This document shows positions 17,599-27,526 of a stretch of 64,000 nucleotides of DNA, piece after piece. A program made the position numbers and the translations under genes. A model generated the notes under the pieces. It ran no database searches, was not told where the DNA came from, and saw only the letters and a list, made by a program, of their open reading frames with translations. Each line of letters begins with the position of its first letter. The stretch's first letter is position 1. The DNA comes from Brachionus manjavacas (taxonomy: Eukaryota > Rotifera > Eurotatoria > Ploima > Brachionidae): contig JAHQIY010000042.1 in the NCBI GenBank assembly GCA_019054805.1, positions 264,916-328,915 on the forward strand. Reading direction: 5' to 3'.

Positions 17599-18408
17599 TT
17601 GGGATTCTCTAGGCAAAGTGTTTATCAACGTGAAAAACGGGAGACTGCACGTCAGGTTGAGCTTGAGCCTGTTCGACAAATGGTGCTTGAACTTAGGCGC
17701 TACATGCCTCGTTTAGGAACAAGGAAACTGTACTTTTTACTTAAGCCGAAGTTCATGGCTCAAGGTATTAAGCTTGGTCGAGACGCATTCTTCGACTACC
17801 TAAGAGAAGAGTTGTTACTCGTTCAGCCTAAGCGTAGCTATACAAAGACAACCAACAGTAAACATTGGATGAAGAAGCATCCTAATCGACTGAAGGACTT
17901 TGTCCCTTGTCGGCCTGAGCAGGTACTGGTCAGTGACATTACTTATGTTCAGTCTCGTGAGGGAACCCACTATCTGTCGTTAGTCACAGATGCCTTTAGT
18001 AGAAAAATAATGGGATACGAGCTTAGCAACGAGATGAAAACGACGGACGTAGTAAAGGCGCTAGACATGGCGATAAGTACACGCCAATACCACAGTCCAT
18101 GCATCCATCATTCTGATCGTGGGCTTCAGTACTGCTCAGGTCTTTATCAAGAGCGCCTAAAGACCGACAACATGGTGGCTTCAATGACGGATGGATACGA
18201 CTGTTACCAAAACGCATTAGCGGAGAGGATAAATGGCATACTTAAACAAGAGTTCTTACTGGAAACTTGCCAAAATATAACTGAGTTAGAGAAACTAATT
18301 AGTGAATCCGTAGCTATCTACAACGGTATAAGGCCACACCTCAGCCTGGGAATGAAGACACCAAATGAGGTACATGAAAAAAGCCAACAGCTAATGCTGT
18401 TGGCTTAA
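17599..18408 (+). CDS. IS3-family transposase OrfB (DDE integrase domain)
   Basis: Catalytic half of the transposase. Counting from a TTG at 17599, the catalytic residues are D113 (VLVSDITYVQS), D173 (HHSDRGLQYCS) and E209 (QNALAERINGILKQE), giving the D-x59-D-x35-E spacing of the IS3 family. An HTH-21-like segment (RLGTRKLYFLLK) precedes the rve core, and the C-terminus has YNGIRPHLSLGMKTP. In life it is probably translated only as an OrfAB fusion from the slippery site, so 17599 is a nominal start; the frame is open back to at least 17560. No stop or missing residue is seen. Confidence 0.9.
   Translation: MGFSRQSVYQREKRETARQVELEPVRQMVLELRRYMPRLGTRKLYFLLKPKFMAQGIKLGRDAFFDYLREELLLVQPKRSYTKTTNSKHWMKKHPNRLKDFVPCRPEQVLVSDITYVQSREGTHYLSLVTDAFSRKIMGYELSNEMKTTDVVKALDMAISTRQYHSPCIHHSDRGLQYCSGLYQERLKTDNMVASMTDGYDCYQNALAERINGILKQEFLLETCQNITELEKLISESVAIYNGIRPHLSLGMKTPNEVHEKSQQLMLLA
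18379..18407 (+). repeat. Hairpin over the end of orfB
   Basis: Perfect inverted repeat AAGCCAACAGC/GCTGTTGGCTT with TAAT loop covering the last codons and stop of orfB. It may end IS transcription and block transcription entering from the neighbour. Confidence 0.65.
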
Positions 18409-18416
18409 GAAAACTG

Positions 18417-18439
18417 TCAACGTATTTTAGGACGAGACA
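18417..18439 (-). repeat. Right terminal inverted repeat of the IS
   Basis: Inverted partner of 17132-17154, followed directly by the TTA target duplication at 18440-18442. Confidence 0.88.
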
Positions 18440-18448
18440 TTATATTAT

Positions 18449-19684
18449 CTATTGCCCGATAATTATCTTGAGCTCATCGAACAGAATATCCACTTCTTCT
18501 AATGTGTTGTAATGCATAAAGCCAATTCGCACTACACCACCACTCGCTTCTAAATCAAGCTGGCGAACCAGCCCAAGTGCGTAGAAATGTCCATTCCAAA
18601 CACAGATATTTCTTTCTCCGAGCTTCTTAGCAATAAACTCAGGTGAATAGTTATCAAAAGTTAAGGCGAAGGTTGGCGTTCTTAGCTCGCTGTTAGCTTC
18701 CAACTTACCAAACAGATGCACGCCTTCGAGTTCAGATAACCGGCTAAGAAAACGTTCACTAATCGCTGACTCATGCTGATTAAACTGCTTAAATGAGTCG
18801 ACTAATCTTTCCCTAAGCGAAGCGTTGCTTTTACCCCACTGCGACAGATATTTCACAGCAGCAATTACGCCAGCTAAACCTTCAAAGCTTTGTGTACCCG
18901 TTTCGAAGCGCCCCGGACCTTCATCTTTTGCGGGTTCAACTTTGTAAGGTTTCAAACTCTGTAGCCATTTCGGCGCTACGTAGGCAATACCGACATGTGG
19001 ACCAAAGAACTTGTAAGCAGAGCACGCTAAGAAATCACAGCCAAGCTTTTGCACGTCAACCAAATGATGCGGTGCATAGTGAACAGCGTCTACATAAACC
19101 TTAGCACCCACTCGATGCGCGGCTTCGACAACGCGTTGAACGTCAACAATTGAACCAGTTGTATTCGACGCATAGGTCAAAGCAACAAGTACTGTCTTAT
19201 CATTAATCAGCGAAAGTAAGTGTTCAATATCAAGACCACAGTCACTTTCGTCGACGCGAGCTTGATGAACAACCGCACTTTTATCTTCTGCGGCTTGTTG
19301 CCAGCTTGAGACATTCGAGTAATGGTCAAGAGCAGTAACAATCACTTCATCGCCGGCTTGCCAATCTCGGCTGATAGCTCTGCTCAACTGAAAGGTTAAT
19401 GACGTCATATTTGCGCCAAACACTATGTTGCTGCTTGATTCTGCATTGACCAAGGCTTGAGCATGTTCACGTGCTTGCTTCATTAAATCAGTCGTTTGCT
19501 GACTCGAAAAGTAATGACCACCCAAGTTAGAGTTAAAGAAACCCAGATAAGCCTGCATCGCTTCAAGCACAGACTTTGGTACTTGAGAACCGCCAGGGCC
19601 ATCTAAAAAGATAACTGGCAAATCATTATGTGTTTGACCAAGAGCGCTGAACTGCGCTCTTGCTAAATTAGGAGTGAAGCTCAT
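18449..19684 (-). CDS. Cysteine desulfurase-like class V PLP enzyme (VC1184 type)
   Basis: 411-aa fold-type I PLP enzyme. The Schiff-base lysine is K225 in CSAYKFFGPHVG, preceded by the PLP-binding D199/H202 stretch YVDAVHYAPHH and the phosphate-binding region RFETGTQSFEG. The pattern matches the cysteine desulfurase-like subfamily typified by Vibrio cholerae VC1184, whose substrate is unknown; the catalytic cysteine loop of true IscS/SufS proteins cannot be placed with certainty. The start codon overlaps the 3' end of the dioxygenase gene by 17 bp, so the two are translationally coupled and probably act in one pathway. The IS3 element lies 9 bp beyond its stop codon. Confidence 0.87.
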   Translation of the reverse strand: MSFTPNLARAQFSALGQTHNDLPVIFLDGPGGSQVPKSVLEAMQAYLGFFNSNLGGHYFSSQQTTDLMKQAREHAQALVNAESSSNIVFGANMTSLTFQLSRAISRDWQAGDEVIVTALDHYSNVSSWQQAAEDKSAVVHQARVDESDCGLDIEHLLSLINDKTVLVALTYASNTTGSIVDVQRVVEAAHRVGAKVYVDAVHYAPHHLVDVQKLGCDFLACSAYKFFGPHVGIAYVAPKWLQSLKPYKVEPAKDEGPGRFETGTQSFEGLAGVIAAVKYLSQWGKSNASLRERLVDSFKQFNQHESAISERFLSRLSELEGVHLFGKLEANSELRTPTFALTFDNYSPEFIAKKLGERNICVWNGHFYALGLVRQLDLEASGGVVRIGFMHYNTLEEVDILFDELKIIIGQ

Positions 19685-20324
19685 TCACGCTGTCCTTTGC
19701 GGTTAACACAAATACATCCATATGCCCCACTTCACCCTCAATAACCGAGCGAATTGGTGTCGCATTATGCCAAAGTTTGTCGTCAGCTAGCATGGCGACT
19801 TCACCACTATGCAAAGCTTTACGGAAGAATGGAGCTTCATTGAAGCTGCTGTAAACCATGATATCGCCACCCTCAATGTTGTGACGCCCCATGCCTACTA
19901 CTGCGAGATGTTCAAATCCATCTTGGTGAACACCTTCTGGAGCAACCTGAGTCTCGTCGTAAACAGCCGAGATACGAATTTGGTGAATCTCAATTTCATG
20001 ACCATCAGTGAGATGATTAGATTGCGCAAATAGCTGACACATTTCGCGCATACCGTCACTATTCATGATCGGCTTTTCAATCGGTTCAAACTGGCGAACC
20101 ACGTTACCCTGAAAGCGATTAATATCATCACTTTGAACGAACTCACTCTTATTTAAATCGACCACGTTGCCATCTTGCAATGTCACTACGGAATAACGTC
20201 TTAAACGATACTGGCCATCAGCATGCTCGGTATGAGGCAGTTGAGTAAACGAAGGGGCCAGTTGTGAAATCGCAGCATCACTTAACTTGGTCAGTTGTAG
20301 GGTAGTTTCGCGCTGATGTAACAT
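19668..20324 (-). CDS. 2-oxoglutarate/Fe(II) dioxygenase (IDO/PF10014-like)
   Basis: 218-aa predicted amino-acid hydroxylase. The iron facial triad is visible as H133 and D135 in GVHQDGFEH and H186 in KLWHNATPI, with R193 placed to bind 2-oxoglutarate. This pattern fits the family of bacterial L-isoleucine 4-hydroxylase; the true substrate is not determined. Three ATGs follow AAGGAG; the third (20324) has 6-nt spacing and is chosen. It is the first gene of a two-gene operon with the class V PLP enzyme, overlapping it by 17 bp, suggesting sequential action on one amino acid or derivative. Confidence 0.85.
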   Translation of the reverse strand: MLHQRETTLQLTKLSDAAISQLAPSFTQLPHTEHADGQYRLRRYSVVTLQDGNVVDLNKSEFVQSDDINRFQGNVVRQFEPIEKPIMNSDGMREMCQLFAQSNHLTDGHEIEIHQIRISAVYDETQVAPEGVHQDGFEHLAVVGMGRHNIEGGDIMVYSSFNEAPFFRKALHSGEVAMLADDKLWHNATPIRSVIEGEVGHMDVFVLTAKDSVNELHS

Positions 20325-21685
<1,361 letters not shown>

Positions 21686-21712
21686 TATTTTTCATTTTTA
21701 GCTCAAAACCTT

Positions 21713-21746
21713 AAAGCCCTGCGGTATTCCCGCGGGGCTTTCTTTT
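21713..21746 (+). terminator. Rho-independent terminator of trxB
   Basis: 12-bp stem AAAGCCCTGCGG/CCGCGGGGCTTT with one G-U pair and a T-rich tail, between trxB and cydD. TATAAT-like boxes at 21748 and 21771 could start cydDC transcription. Confidence 0.88.
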
Positions 21747-21797
21747 GTATAATGCCCAGTTCTAAAACTTTATAATAATTCTCATTAAGCCTTCACG

Positions 21798-23585
21798 ATG
21801 GATAAAAAGAAACAACGCAGCTTGAATCAATGGCTCAAGCAGCAAAGTAAGCTCGCCAAGCGCTGGCTTATGATTGCTGTCGGTCTAGGTGTTCTTTCAA
21901 GCATATTCCTTTTAGTTCAGGCCGCTCTGCTTGCAACAATATTGCACCAACTCATTATCGAACATGTCGATAAATATGAATTAGTCCCTTACTTCTTTGG
22001 TTTAGTTGCCGTTATCGGTGCTCGTGCTCTTTGTTCATGGGGTCGCGAAATCGCTGGTTATCGTTGTGGTGAACAGATTCGAGTTTATATTCGCCAACTT
22101 ATTCTCGATAAACTGCGTGAACTTGGTCCTGCATACATCAAGGGAAAACCCGCAGGTGCTTGGGCTACCTTGTTGCTAGAACAAGTAGAAGATATGCACG
22201 ACTTCTTTGCTCGTTACTTACCGCAAATGTCGCTTTCTGTCTTAGTGCCATTTGTCATCTTGATCGTTGTTTTCCCGGTCAACTGGGCAGCTGGTTTGAT
22301 CTTCTTAATTACCGCGCCATTGGTTCCAATGTTTATGGCATTAGTGGGGATGAAAGCCGCTGACGCTAACCGAAAGAACTTTAAAGCCTTGCAACGTTTA
22401 TCCGGTCACTTCTATGACCGCCTACAGTCAATGACAACCATCAGACTGTTTGACCGAACCGCAGCAGAGACGGAAGTGATGCGCGGCGCATCGGAAGTGT
22501 TTAGAGTGCGCACTATGGATGTACTCAAAATAGCGTTTCTCTCCTCTGCGGTACTTGAGTTCTTTACTTCTATCTCCATTGCATTAACAGCGGTTTACTT
22601 TGGTTTTGCTTTCATCGGAGAACTTAACTTCGGTGATTACGGTGCGGGTGTCACTCTGTTTGCAGGATTATTTATTCTGGTCTTAGCTCCAGAATTTTAT
22701 CAGCCACTACGAGACTTAGGCACTTTCTACCATGCTAAACAGCAAGCGGTTGGCGCTGCTGAAAGCATTGTTGAGTTTATCGAGACTGACGTAGAAACCG
22801 TTCGCTCAGGATCGACCAAGCTGGGCGACACAGACTCCATATCCATCACAGCAAAAGATCTCGAAGTATACTCTCCAGAAGGGCAGAAACTATTAGGGCC
22901 TGTAAGCTTTGAGCTTTCTTCTGCGCAAACCACAGCCTTAGTTGGCCCAAGCGGCGCAGGTAAAACGACCCTGATTAACGCAATTTTGGGTTTCTTACCT
23001 TACAAAGGGTCGCTGACGATTAACAACATTGAACGTACTGCGCTCGATCTTGAAAGTTGGCGCGAGAAAATCAGTTGGGTTGGTCAAAACCCACTGCTAC
23101 TTCACGGCTCAATACGTGACAACATCACTCTGGGTAAAACCAACGTCAGTGACCAAGTCATCAATCAGGCGTTAGAAGAGTCGTTCTCAGCAGAATTCGT
23201 TAATCAACATGGTCTTGATTACGCTGTTTCCGACCGCTCTGGTGGTTTATCGGTAGGACAAGCGCAGCGCCTCGCTTTAGCGCGAGCTATGGTACAAAAC
23301 GGCCACTTCTGGTTGCTTGATGAACCAACGGCAAGCTTGGATGCACGAAGTGAGCGTCTTGTGATGCAAGGTTTAGAAAACCAGATCACAGGTAAAACCG
23401 CCTTGATGGTTACCCACCAGCTAACACCACTTAAAAATGTCGAACAGATCCTCGTCATGAAAGACGGTCAAATTGTTCAGTCTGGGCAATTTGAACATCT
23501 CGCTAACTGTGAAGGACTGTTCCAAGAAATGCTCTCAGCTAACCAAGCACTTAACCAAACCAATAAGGGGAACCTAGATGCGTGA
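21798..23585 (+). CDS. cydD: Glutathione/cysteine ABC exporter subunit CydD
   Basis: 595-aa half-transporter that with CydC exports cysteine and glutathione to the periplasm and is needed to assemble cytochrome bd. Six membrane helices occupy about 20-310. The nucleotide-binding domain has Walker A VGPSGAGKTT, the CydD-type signature LSVGQAQRLALARAM in place of LSGGQ, and Walker B WLLDEPTASLD. The N-terminus MDKKKQRSLNQWL is typical. Its last 8 bp overlap the cydC start, indicating translational coupling. Confidence 0.95.
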   Translation: MDKKKQRSLNQWLKQQSKLAKRWLMIAVGLGVLSSIFLLVQAALLATILHQLIIEHVDKYELVPYFFGLVAVIGARALCSWGREIAGYRCGEQIRVYIRQLILDKLRELGPAYIKGKPAGAWATLLLEQVEDMHDFFARYLPQMSLSVLVPFVILIVVFPVNWAAGLIFLITAPLVPMFMALVGMKAADANRKNFKALQRLSGHFYDRLQSMTTIRLFDRTAAETEVMRGASEVFRVRTMDVLKIAFLSSAVLEFFTSISIALTAVYFGFAFIGELNFGDYGAGVTLFAGLFILVLAPEFYQPLRDLGTFYHAKQQAVGAAESIVEFIETDVETVRSGSTKLGDTDSISITAKDLEVYSPEGQKLLGPVSFELSSAQTTALVGPSGAGKTTLINAILGFLPYKGSLTINNIERTALDLESWREKISWVGQNPLLLHGSIRDNITLGKTNVSDQVINQALEESFSAEFVNQHGLDYAVSDRSGGLSVGQAQRLALARAMVQNGHFWLLDEPTASLDARSERLVMQGLENQITGKTALMVTHQLTPLKNVEQILVMKDGQIVQSGQFEHLANCEGLFQEMLSANQALNQTNKGNLDA

Positions 23586-25299
23586 ATTACTTCCCTACCT
23601 AAAACTGTATAAGAAGCACTGGTTTGGTCTTTCACTCGGTATGCTATTGGCGTTTCTAACCTTAGCTGCTTCCATTGGTCTTTTGACCTTATCAGGTTGG
23701 TTCTTATCAGCAGCAGCGGTTGCAGGTCTCACCATCGCAAGAGAAACCTTTAACTACATGCTGCCAGGCGCGTTTGTGCGTGGATTTGCCATGGGCCGAA
23801 CTGCCGGACGTTGGGGTGAGCGTGTGGTTAGCCATAACGCCACTTTCAAGCTGCTTACTGATCTACGAATCTTTTTCTTTTCTAAGCTAGCACCGCTGAT
23901 TCCCGGTCGCGTATCTAACCTTCGTGACGCCGATTTACTCAACCGCCTCGTAGCCGACATTGATGCTATGGACCATGTCTACCTAAGACTGGTCAGCCCA
24001 ATGGTTGTCGGTACGTTAGGTATCTTAGGTCTTACTGGTCTTATTAGCTGGTTCGATGCAGAGCTAGGCTTAACATTAGGCGCTATTCTGTTCGCAATAC
24101 TGCTGACGTGGCCTTTACTGTTTTATAAACTGGGTAAGCGCAACGGTGGTGAGCTCACTCAAAACAAAGCCGATTTGCGTATCGCTACCCTAGATTGGTT
24201 ACAGGGCTACAGCGAACTCACACTATTTGGTGCAGAAGAACGCTACCGCAATGCAATCCTAGATACACAGCAAAAGCTACTAAAGAATCAGTTCTTTAAT
24301 GCTCACTTTTCTGGATTGGCACAAGCCTTACTGCTATTGGCTAACGGCTGGACGATTGTGCTCATGCTATGGCTGGCAGCGGACGGTGTCGGTGGTAACA
24401 CGCCAGATCCTATGATCGCTCTGGTTGCGTTTGCTACAATGGCGAGTGTTGAGCTGTTAATGCCAATTGCTGGTGCATTCCAACACCTAGGCCAGACACT
24501 GACTTCAGCTCGCAGGCTCAACGACATTACTCAATCTGAGCCAGATGTCTGTTTCCCAGAGAAAGAGACAGAACATGAGCAGCAGTTCTCAATCGAGTAT
24601 AAAGGGGTCTCTTTCCACTACCCTGATGCGAACAACGATGTCATTAAAAACATCGAGTTAGCGATTCCAGCTCAACATAGAATTGCGATTGTCGGTCAAA
24701 CTGGCTCTGGCAAATCGACCCTGCTACAGTTGCTCAACCGCTATTGGGATGTTCAACAAGGCTCCATCGAGATTGCGGGCAAGCCAATCCAAGAATGGAG
24801 CGAAAGTCAGCTTCGCCAAGCCATTAGCGTTGTGAGTCAACGTGTCGATATTCTTAATGGTTCACTGCGTGACAACCTAGTCATGGCGAAACCGCAAGCA
24901 GAAGACGATGAGCTTGCTCAGGTGCTGTCTAAAGTCGGGTTGGCTAAACTTCTCGACGAAACAGGCTTAGACACATGGCTTGGCGACGGTGGTCGACAGC
25001 TGTCTGGTGGTGAAAAGCGCCGAATTGGCATCGCACGCGCCCTACTACACAATGCGCCAATTCTGTTACTTGATGAACCTACTGAAGGTTTAGATAAGCA
25101 GACAGAGCAGCAAATCGTGCAATTGTTCGAGCAGCATTTCGTCGGTAAAACAGTGGTGTTTATTACCCACCGTTTGGTTGACTTAGATAAGATGGATTCG
25201 ATTTGTTTAATCGAGCAAGGTGAGATTGTTGAGCATGGCACTCATCAACAATTGATAGAGCAGCAAGGTCGCTACTTCGCGCTCAATCAAACACTTTAA
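23578..25299 (+). CDS. cydC: Glutathione/cysteine ABC exporter subunit CydC
   Basis: 573-aa partner of CydD in the heterodimeric inner-membrane exporter. It opens MRELLPYLKLYKKHW, has about six membrane helices up to residue 300, then Walker A VGQTGSGKSTLL, signature QLSGGEKRRIGIARALL and Walker B LLLDEPTEGLD. Together the two subunits have one canonical LSGGE and one degenerate SVGQ signature, typical of CydDC. The GTG/ATG region shows the ATG at 23578 inside the cydD stop region. A terminator follows directly. Confidence 0.95.
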   Translation: MRELLPYLKLYKKHWFGLSLGMLLAFLTLAASIGLLTLSGWFLSAAAVAGLTIARETFNYMLPGAFVRGFAMGRTAGRWGERVVSHNATFKLLTDLRIFFFSKLAPLIPGRVSNLRDADLLNRLVADIDAMDHVYLRLVSPMVVGTLGILGLTGLISWFDAELGLTLGAILFAILLTWPLLFYKLGKRNGGELTQNKADLRIATLDWLQGYSELTLFGAEERYRNAILDTQQKLLKNQFFNAHFSGLAQALLLLANGWTIVLMLWLAADGVGGNTPDPMIALVAFATMASVELLMPIAGAFQHLGQTLTSARRLNDITQSEPDVCFPEKETEHEQQFSIEYKGVSFHYPDANNDVIKNIELAIPAQHRIAIVGQTGSGKSTLLQLLNRYWDVQQGSIEIAGKPIQEWSESQLRQAISVVSQRVDILNGSLRDNLVMAKPQAEDDELAQVLSKVGLAKLLDETGLDTWLGDGGRQLSGGEKRRIGIARALLHNAPILLLDEPTEGLDKQTEQQIVQLFEQHFVGKTVVFITHRLVDLDKMDSICLIEQGEIVEHGTHQQLIEQQGRYFALNQTL

Positions 25300-25318
25300 T
25301 ATATAAATATCTTAAATT

Positions 25319-25356
25319 AGCCCCGGCCTACAAATACCGTAAGCTGGGGCTTTTTG
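25319..25356 (+). terminator. Rho-independent terminator of cydC
   Basis: Stem AGCCCCGGC/GCTGGGGCT with a 19-nt loop and TTTTT tail. Confidence 0.8.
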
Positions 25357-25361
25357 TATAC

Positions 25362-25530
25362 TTATACCAATCGGGATGAATAGCTGATCAGATAATTGCG
25401 CAGGAAAAATCGCTTAGAGCAAGGCATAGATTGCAGCTAGCTAGTTGACCTACCTACAAAATCTATAACGCAGCTATCAGCGATTTTAGCCAGCAAGAAT
25501 GACCAGATATTTATTCTGGTTGGTATTATA
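25362..25530. repeat. Imperfect palindromic repeat, about 170 bp
   Basis: The left end ATACCAATCGGGATGAATA (25364-25382) and the right end read on the other strand (from 25526) agree at 21 of 27 positions. Homology between arms continues inward: AAAATCGCT and TAGATT occur in both arms in the same order. The whole element could fold into one long hairpin. It shows the look of a non-coding miniature repeat dispersed in Vibrio genomes; no second copy exists in this window. It lies between the cydC terminator and the DUF1289 gene. Confidence 0.75.
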
Positions 25531-25554
25531 TAAAAGGTGTTTTTGGAATGACTT

Positions 25555-25764
25555 ATGGCAGCTCAACGTGCGCAACCTTCAAATTACTCTATTCCTAACC
25601 CCTGCATCCGTCACTGCTGCTTAGATAAGGATGACATTTGCTTGGGTTGCTATCGTTCGTTGGATGAAATCTTAAGATGGTCACAGTCAACCAATGAGCA
25701 AAAACAGAACATTCTTGATGTGTGTGCTCAGCGTAAATCTGAGCGAAAGGGTCGTTGGAGTTAA
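25555..25764 (+). CDS. DUF1289 cysteine-rich small protein
   Basis: 69-aa protein with the DUF1289 pattern NPCIRHCCLDKDDICLGCYRS: C17, C21, C22, C29 and C32, followed by LDEILRWSQ. The spacing suggests binding of a metal or iron-sulfur cluster. Function of the family is unknown. GGAAT 5-10 nt upstream supports the ATG at 25555. It shares a bidirectional terminator with rluB. Confidence 0.88.
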   Translation: MAAQRAQPSNYSIPNPCIRHCCLDKDDICLGCYRSLDEILRWSQSTNEQKQNILDVCAQRKSERKGRWS

Positions 25765-25778
25765 GAGCAGCTCAAAAC

Positions 25779-25807
25779 AAAAAAAGCAGCCAACTGGCTG
25801 CTTTTTA
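25779..25807. terminator. Bidirectional terminator, DUF1289 gene / rluB
   Basis: 12-bp stem AAAAAGCAGCCA/TGGCTGCTTTTT between convergent genes. Confidence 0.88.
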
Positions 25808-25824
25808 AATCACTATGCTTTTGC

Positions 25825-26763
25825 TTAACGCTGCTTATTGCGCGCATTCGGCTGGCCTGCGCCTTTCTTTGGCTTACGGCGTGATGGGTTGTTGCTACGA
25901 CCACCACCACTGTTTACGCGTTCTTCGTGACGTTTAACTGCACGGCGAATCTTTTGGCTACGTGAACGTTCGCGTTTGCGAGATGAGTTTGCTTTATTTT
26001 CATCAAGCAATGTCTCTTTCTCTGGACGAAGCTCTACTAGCTCACGCAAGTAGTTAACCTCTTTAAGGTCGAGTTCCATCCATCCACCGCGAGGCAGTTT
26101 CTTGTCTAGGTAAATGTCACCGTAACGTACACGTTTCAAGCGACTAACCGTGGTATCTTGAGATTCCCACAAGCGACGAACCTCACGGTTACGGCCTTCG
26201 TTAATCGCAACGTAGAAAGTGTGGTTCATACCATCACCACCCGCGTAGACAACGTCTTCGAAGCGAGCCATACCGTCTTCAAGTTCAACGCCACGAACTA
26301 GGTTCTTCACCTTCTGTTCCGTCACTTCACCAAATACACGTACTAGGTATTCACGTTCTACTTGACGGCTTGGGTGCATCAAACGGTTAGCTAATTCACC
26401 GTCAGTGGTAAATAGCAGTAGGCCCGAAGTGTTCGCATCAAGACGGCCAACTGAAATCCAACGAGAACCGCGGATTTTTGGCAGACGATCAAAAACAGTA
26501 CGACGACCTTCTGGATCATGACGAGTACACAGTTCACCTTCAGGCTTGTAGTACGCTAATACGCGACAAATCACTTCTTCCTGCGCTTTAGCAGAAACAG
26601 TGTGTCCGTCGATACGCACAACTGCATTTTCGTCTTCTAGTCGTTCGCCAAGTTTAGCAACGATACCGTTCACGCTCACACGACCCGCTTTAATCAAAGC
26701 TTCTAGTTCGCGTCGAGAGCCATGACCAGCTCGAGCCAATACTTTCTGTAGTTTTTCGTTCAT
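25825..26763 (-). CDS. rluB: 23S rRNA pseudouridine(2605) synthase
   Basis: 312-aa RNA-modifying enzyme of the RsuA family. An S4 RNA-binding domain at 1-60 ([16 protein letters not shown]) precedes the catalytic domain with D109 in [15 protein letters not shown]; motif [21 protein letters not shown] is present. The C-terminal 60 residues are a highly basic, low-complexity tail ([27 protein letters not shown]) that probably aids ribosome binding. It acts in 50S subunit maturation. Assigned RluB rather than RluE or RluF by S4 domain and tail. Confidence 0.93.
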   Translation of the reverse strand: MNEKLQKVLARAGHGSRRELEALIKAGRVSVNGIVAKLGERLEDENAVVRIDGHTVSAKAQEEVICRVLAYYKPEGELCTRHDPEGRRTVFDRLPKIRGSRWISVGRLDANTSGLLLFTTDGELANRLMHPSRQVEREYLVRVFGEVTEQKVKNLVRGVELEDGMARFEDVVYAGGDGMNHTFYVAINEGRNREVRRLWESQDTTVSRLKRVRYGDIYLDKKLPRGGWMELDLKEVNYLRELVELRPEKETLLDENKANSSRKRERSRSQKIRRAVKRHEERVNSGGGRSNNPSRRKPKKGAGQPNARNKQR

Positions 26764-26869
26764 TTATCTACCTATGTGTCGTCTTCTCAGACGTCGAATA
26801 AACAAGTGCGACCCAAAATCGCGGTCGCACATTATCGCAAAAAGTGTGGTGAAAATCACGCACTTTTGA

Positions 26870-27490
26870 CTATTCGAATGGAGCAGGATCACCTGAACCA
26901 ACACGGGCAATGATTGGTTCATCATTACTGAAATCAACCACTGTCGTTGGTTGCTCGCCTAGATAACCACCATTAAGAATACAATCAACCGCATGCTCTA
27001 GTTTGTCACGAATGTCCTCAGGGTCAGATTCGGTCATATCGTTACCCGGTAAGATAAGCGATGTTGACATCAGCGGCTCGCCAAGCGCTTCGAGTAAGTC
27101 GAGAGCAATTTGGTTGTCTGGCACGCGAATACCAATCGTCTTACGCTTGGCGTTCATTAAGCGACGCGGCACTTCCTTAGTCCCTTTAAAAATAAAGGTG
27201 TATGGGCCAGGCGTATTGTTCTTCAGCAGACGAAATGCCGTATTATCCACACGAGCATAAAGAGAGAGCTCAGATAAATCTCGACACAACAAAGTAAAGT
27301 TGTGCTTATCATCTAAACGACGAATCTGACAGATACGCTCCAGTGCCTGTTTATTTTCAAGCTGACAACCCAATGCGTAGCCCGAATCCGTAGGGTAAAT
27401 CACTACCCCACCATTACGAATGATTGCTACAGCTTGATTGATCAAGCGAGCCTGAGGGTTTTCTGGGTGTACGTAAAAAAACTGGCTCAT
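26870..27490 (-). CDS. yciO: YciO family protein (Sua5/YrdC-like)
   Basis: 206-aa protein related to L-threonylcarbamoyladenylate synthases. The core YPTDSGYALGCQ and KRKTIGIRVPDNQIAL motifs and the PGPYTFIFKGT stretch are present. YciO lacks the Sua5 C-terminal domain and in E. coli is only weakly active in tRNA t6A synthesis, so its role is uncertain. It is followed 36 bp upstream by rnm in the same direction, the same yciO-rnm order that flanks the trp operon in E. coli. Confidence 0.9.
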   Translation of the reverse strand: MSQFFYVHPENPQARLINQAVAIIRNGGVVIYPTDSGYALGCQLENKQALERICQIRRLDDKHNFTLLCRDLSELSLYARVDNTAFRLLKNNTPGPYTFIFKGTKEVPRRLMNAKRKTIGIRVPDNQIALDLLEALGEPLMSTSLILPGNDMTESDPEDIRDKLEHAVDCILNGGYLGEQPTTVVDFSNDEPIIARVGSGDPAPFE

Positions 27491-27526
27491 TGTAATTCCT
27501 CATTATCGAGTCTCACGACTCTATAG

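Larger units (their letters stand above)
17132..18439 (+). mobile_element. IS3-family insertion sequence, 1308 bp
   Basis: The ends are imperfect inverted repeats of about 23 bp: left begins TGTCCCGTCCTGAAAT and the right end read inward begins TGTCTCGTCCTAAAAT (18 of 23 matching). A TTA triplet at 17129-17131 and 18440-18442 flanks the element as a 3-bp target duplication. Inside are orfA and orfB with an A AAA AAG slippery site at 17557-17563 and a DDE integrase-type OrfB. OrfA carries a frameshift, so autonomous transposition is doubtful. It sits between convergent genes, only 9 bp past the stop of the class V aminotransferase homologue, and disrupts no coding region. Confidence 0.93.
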
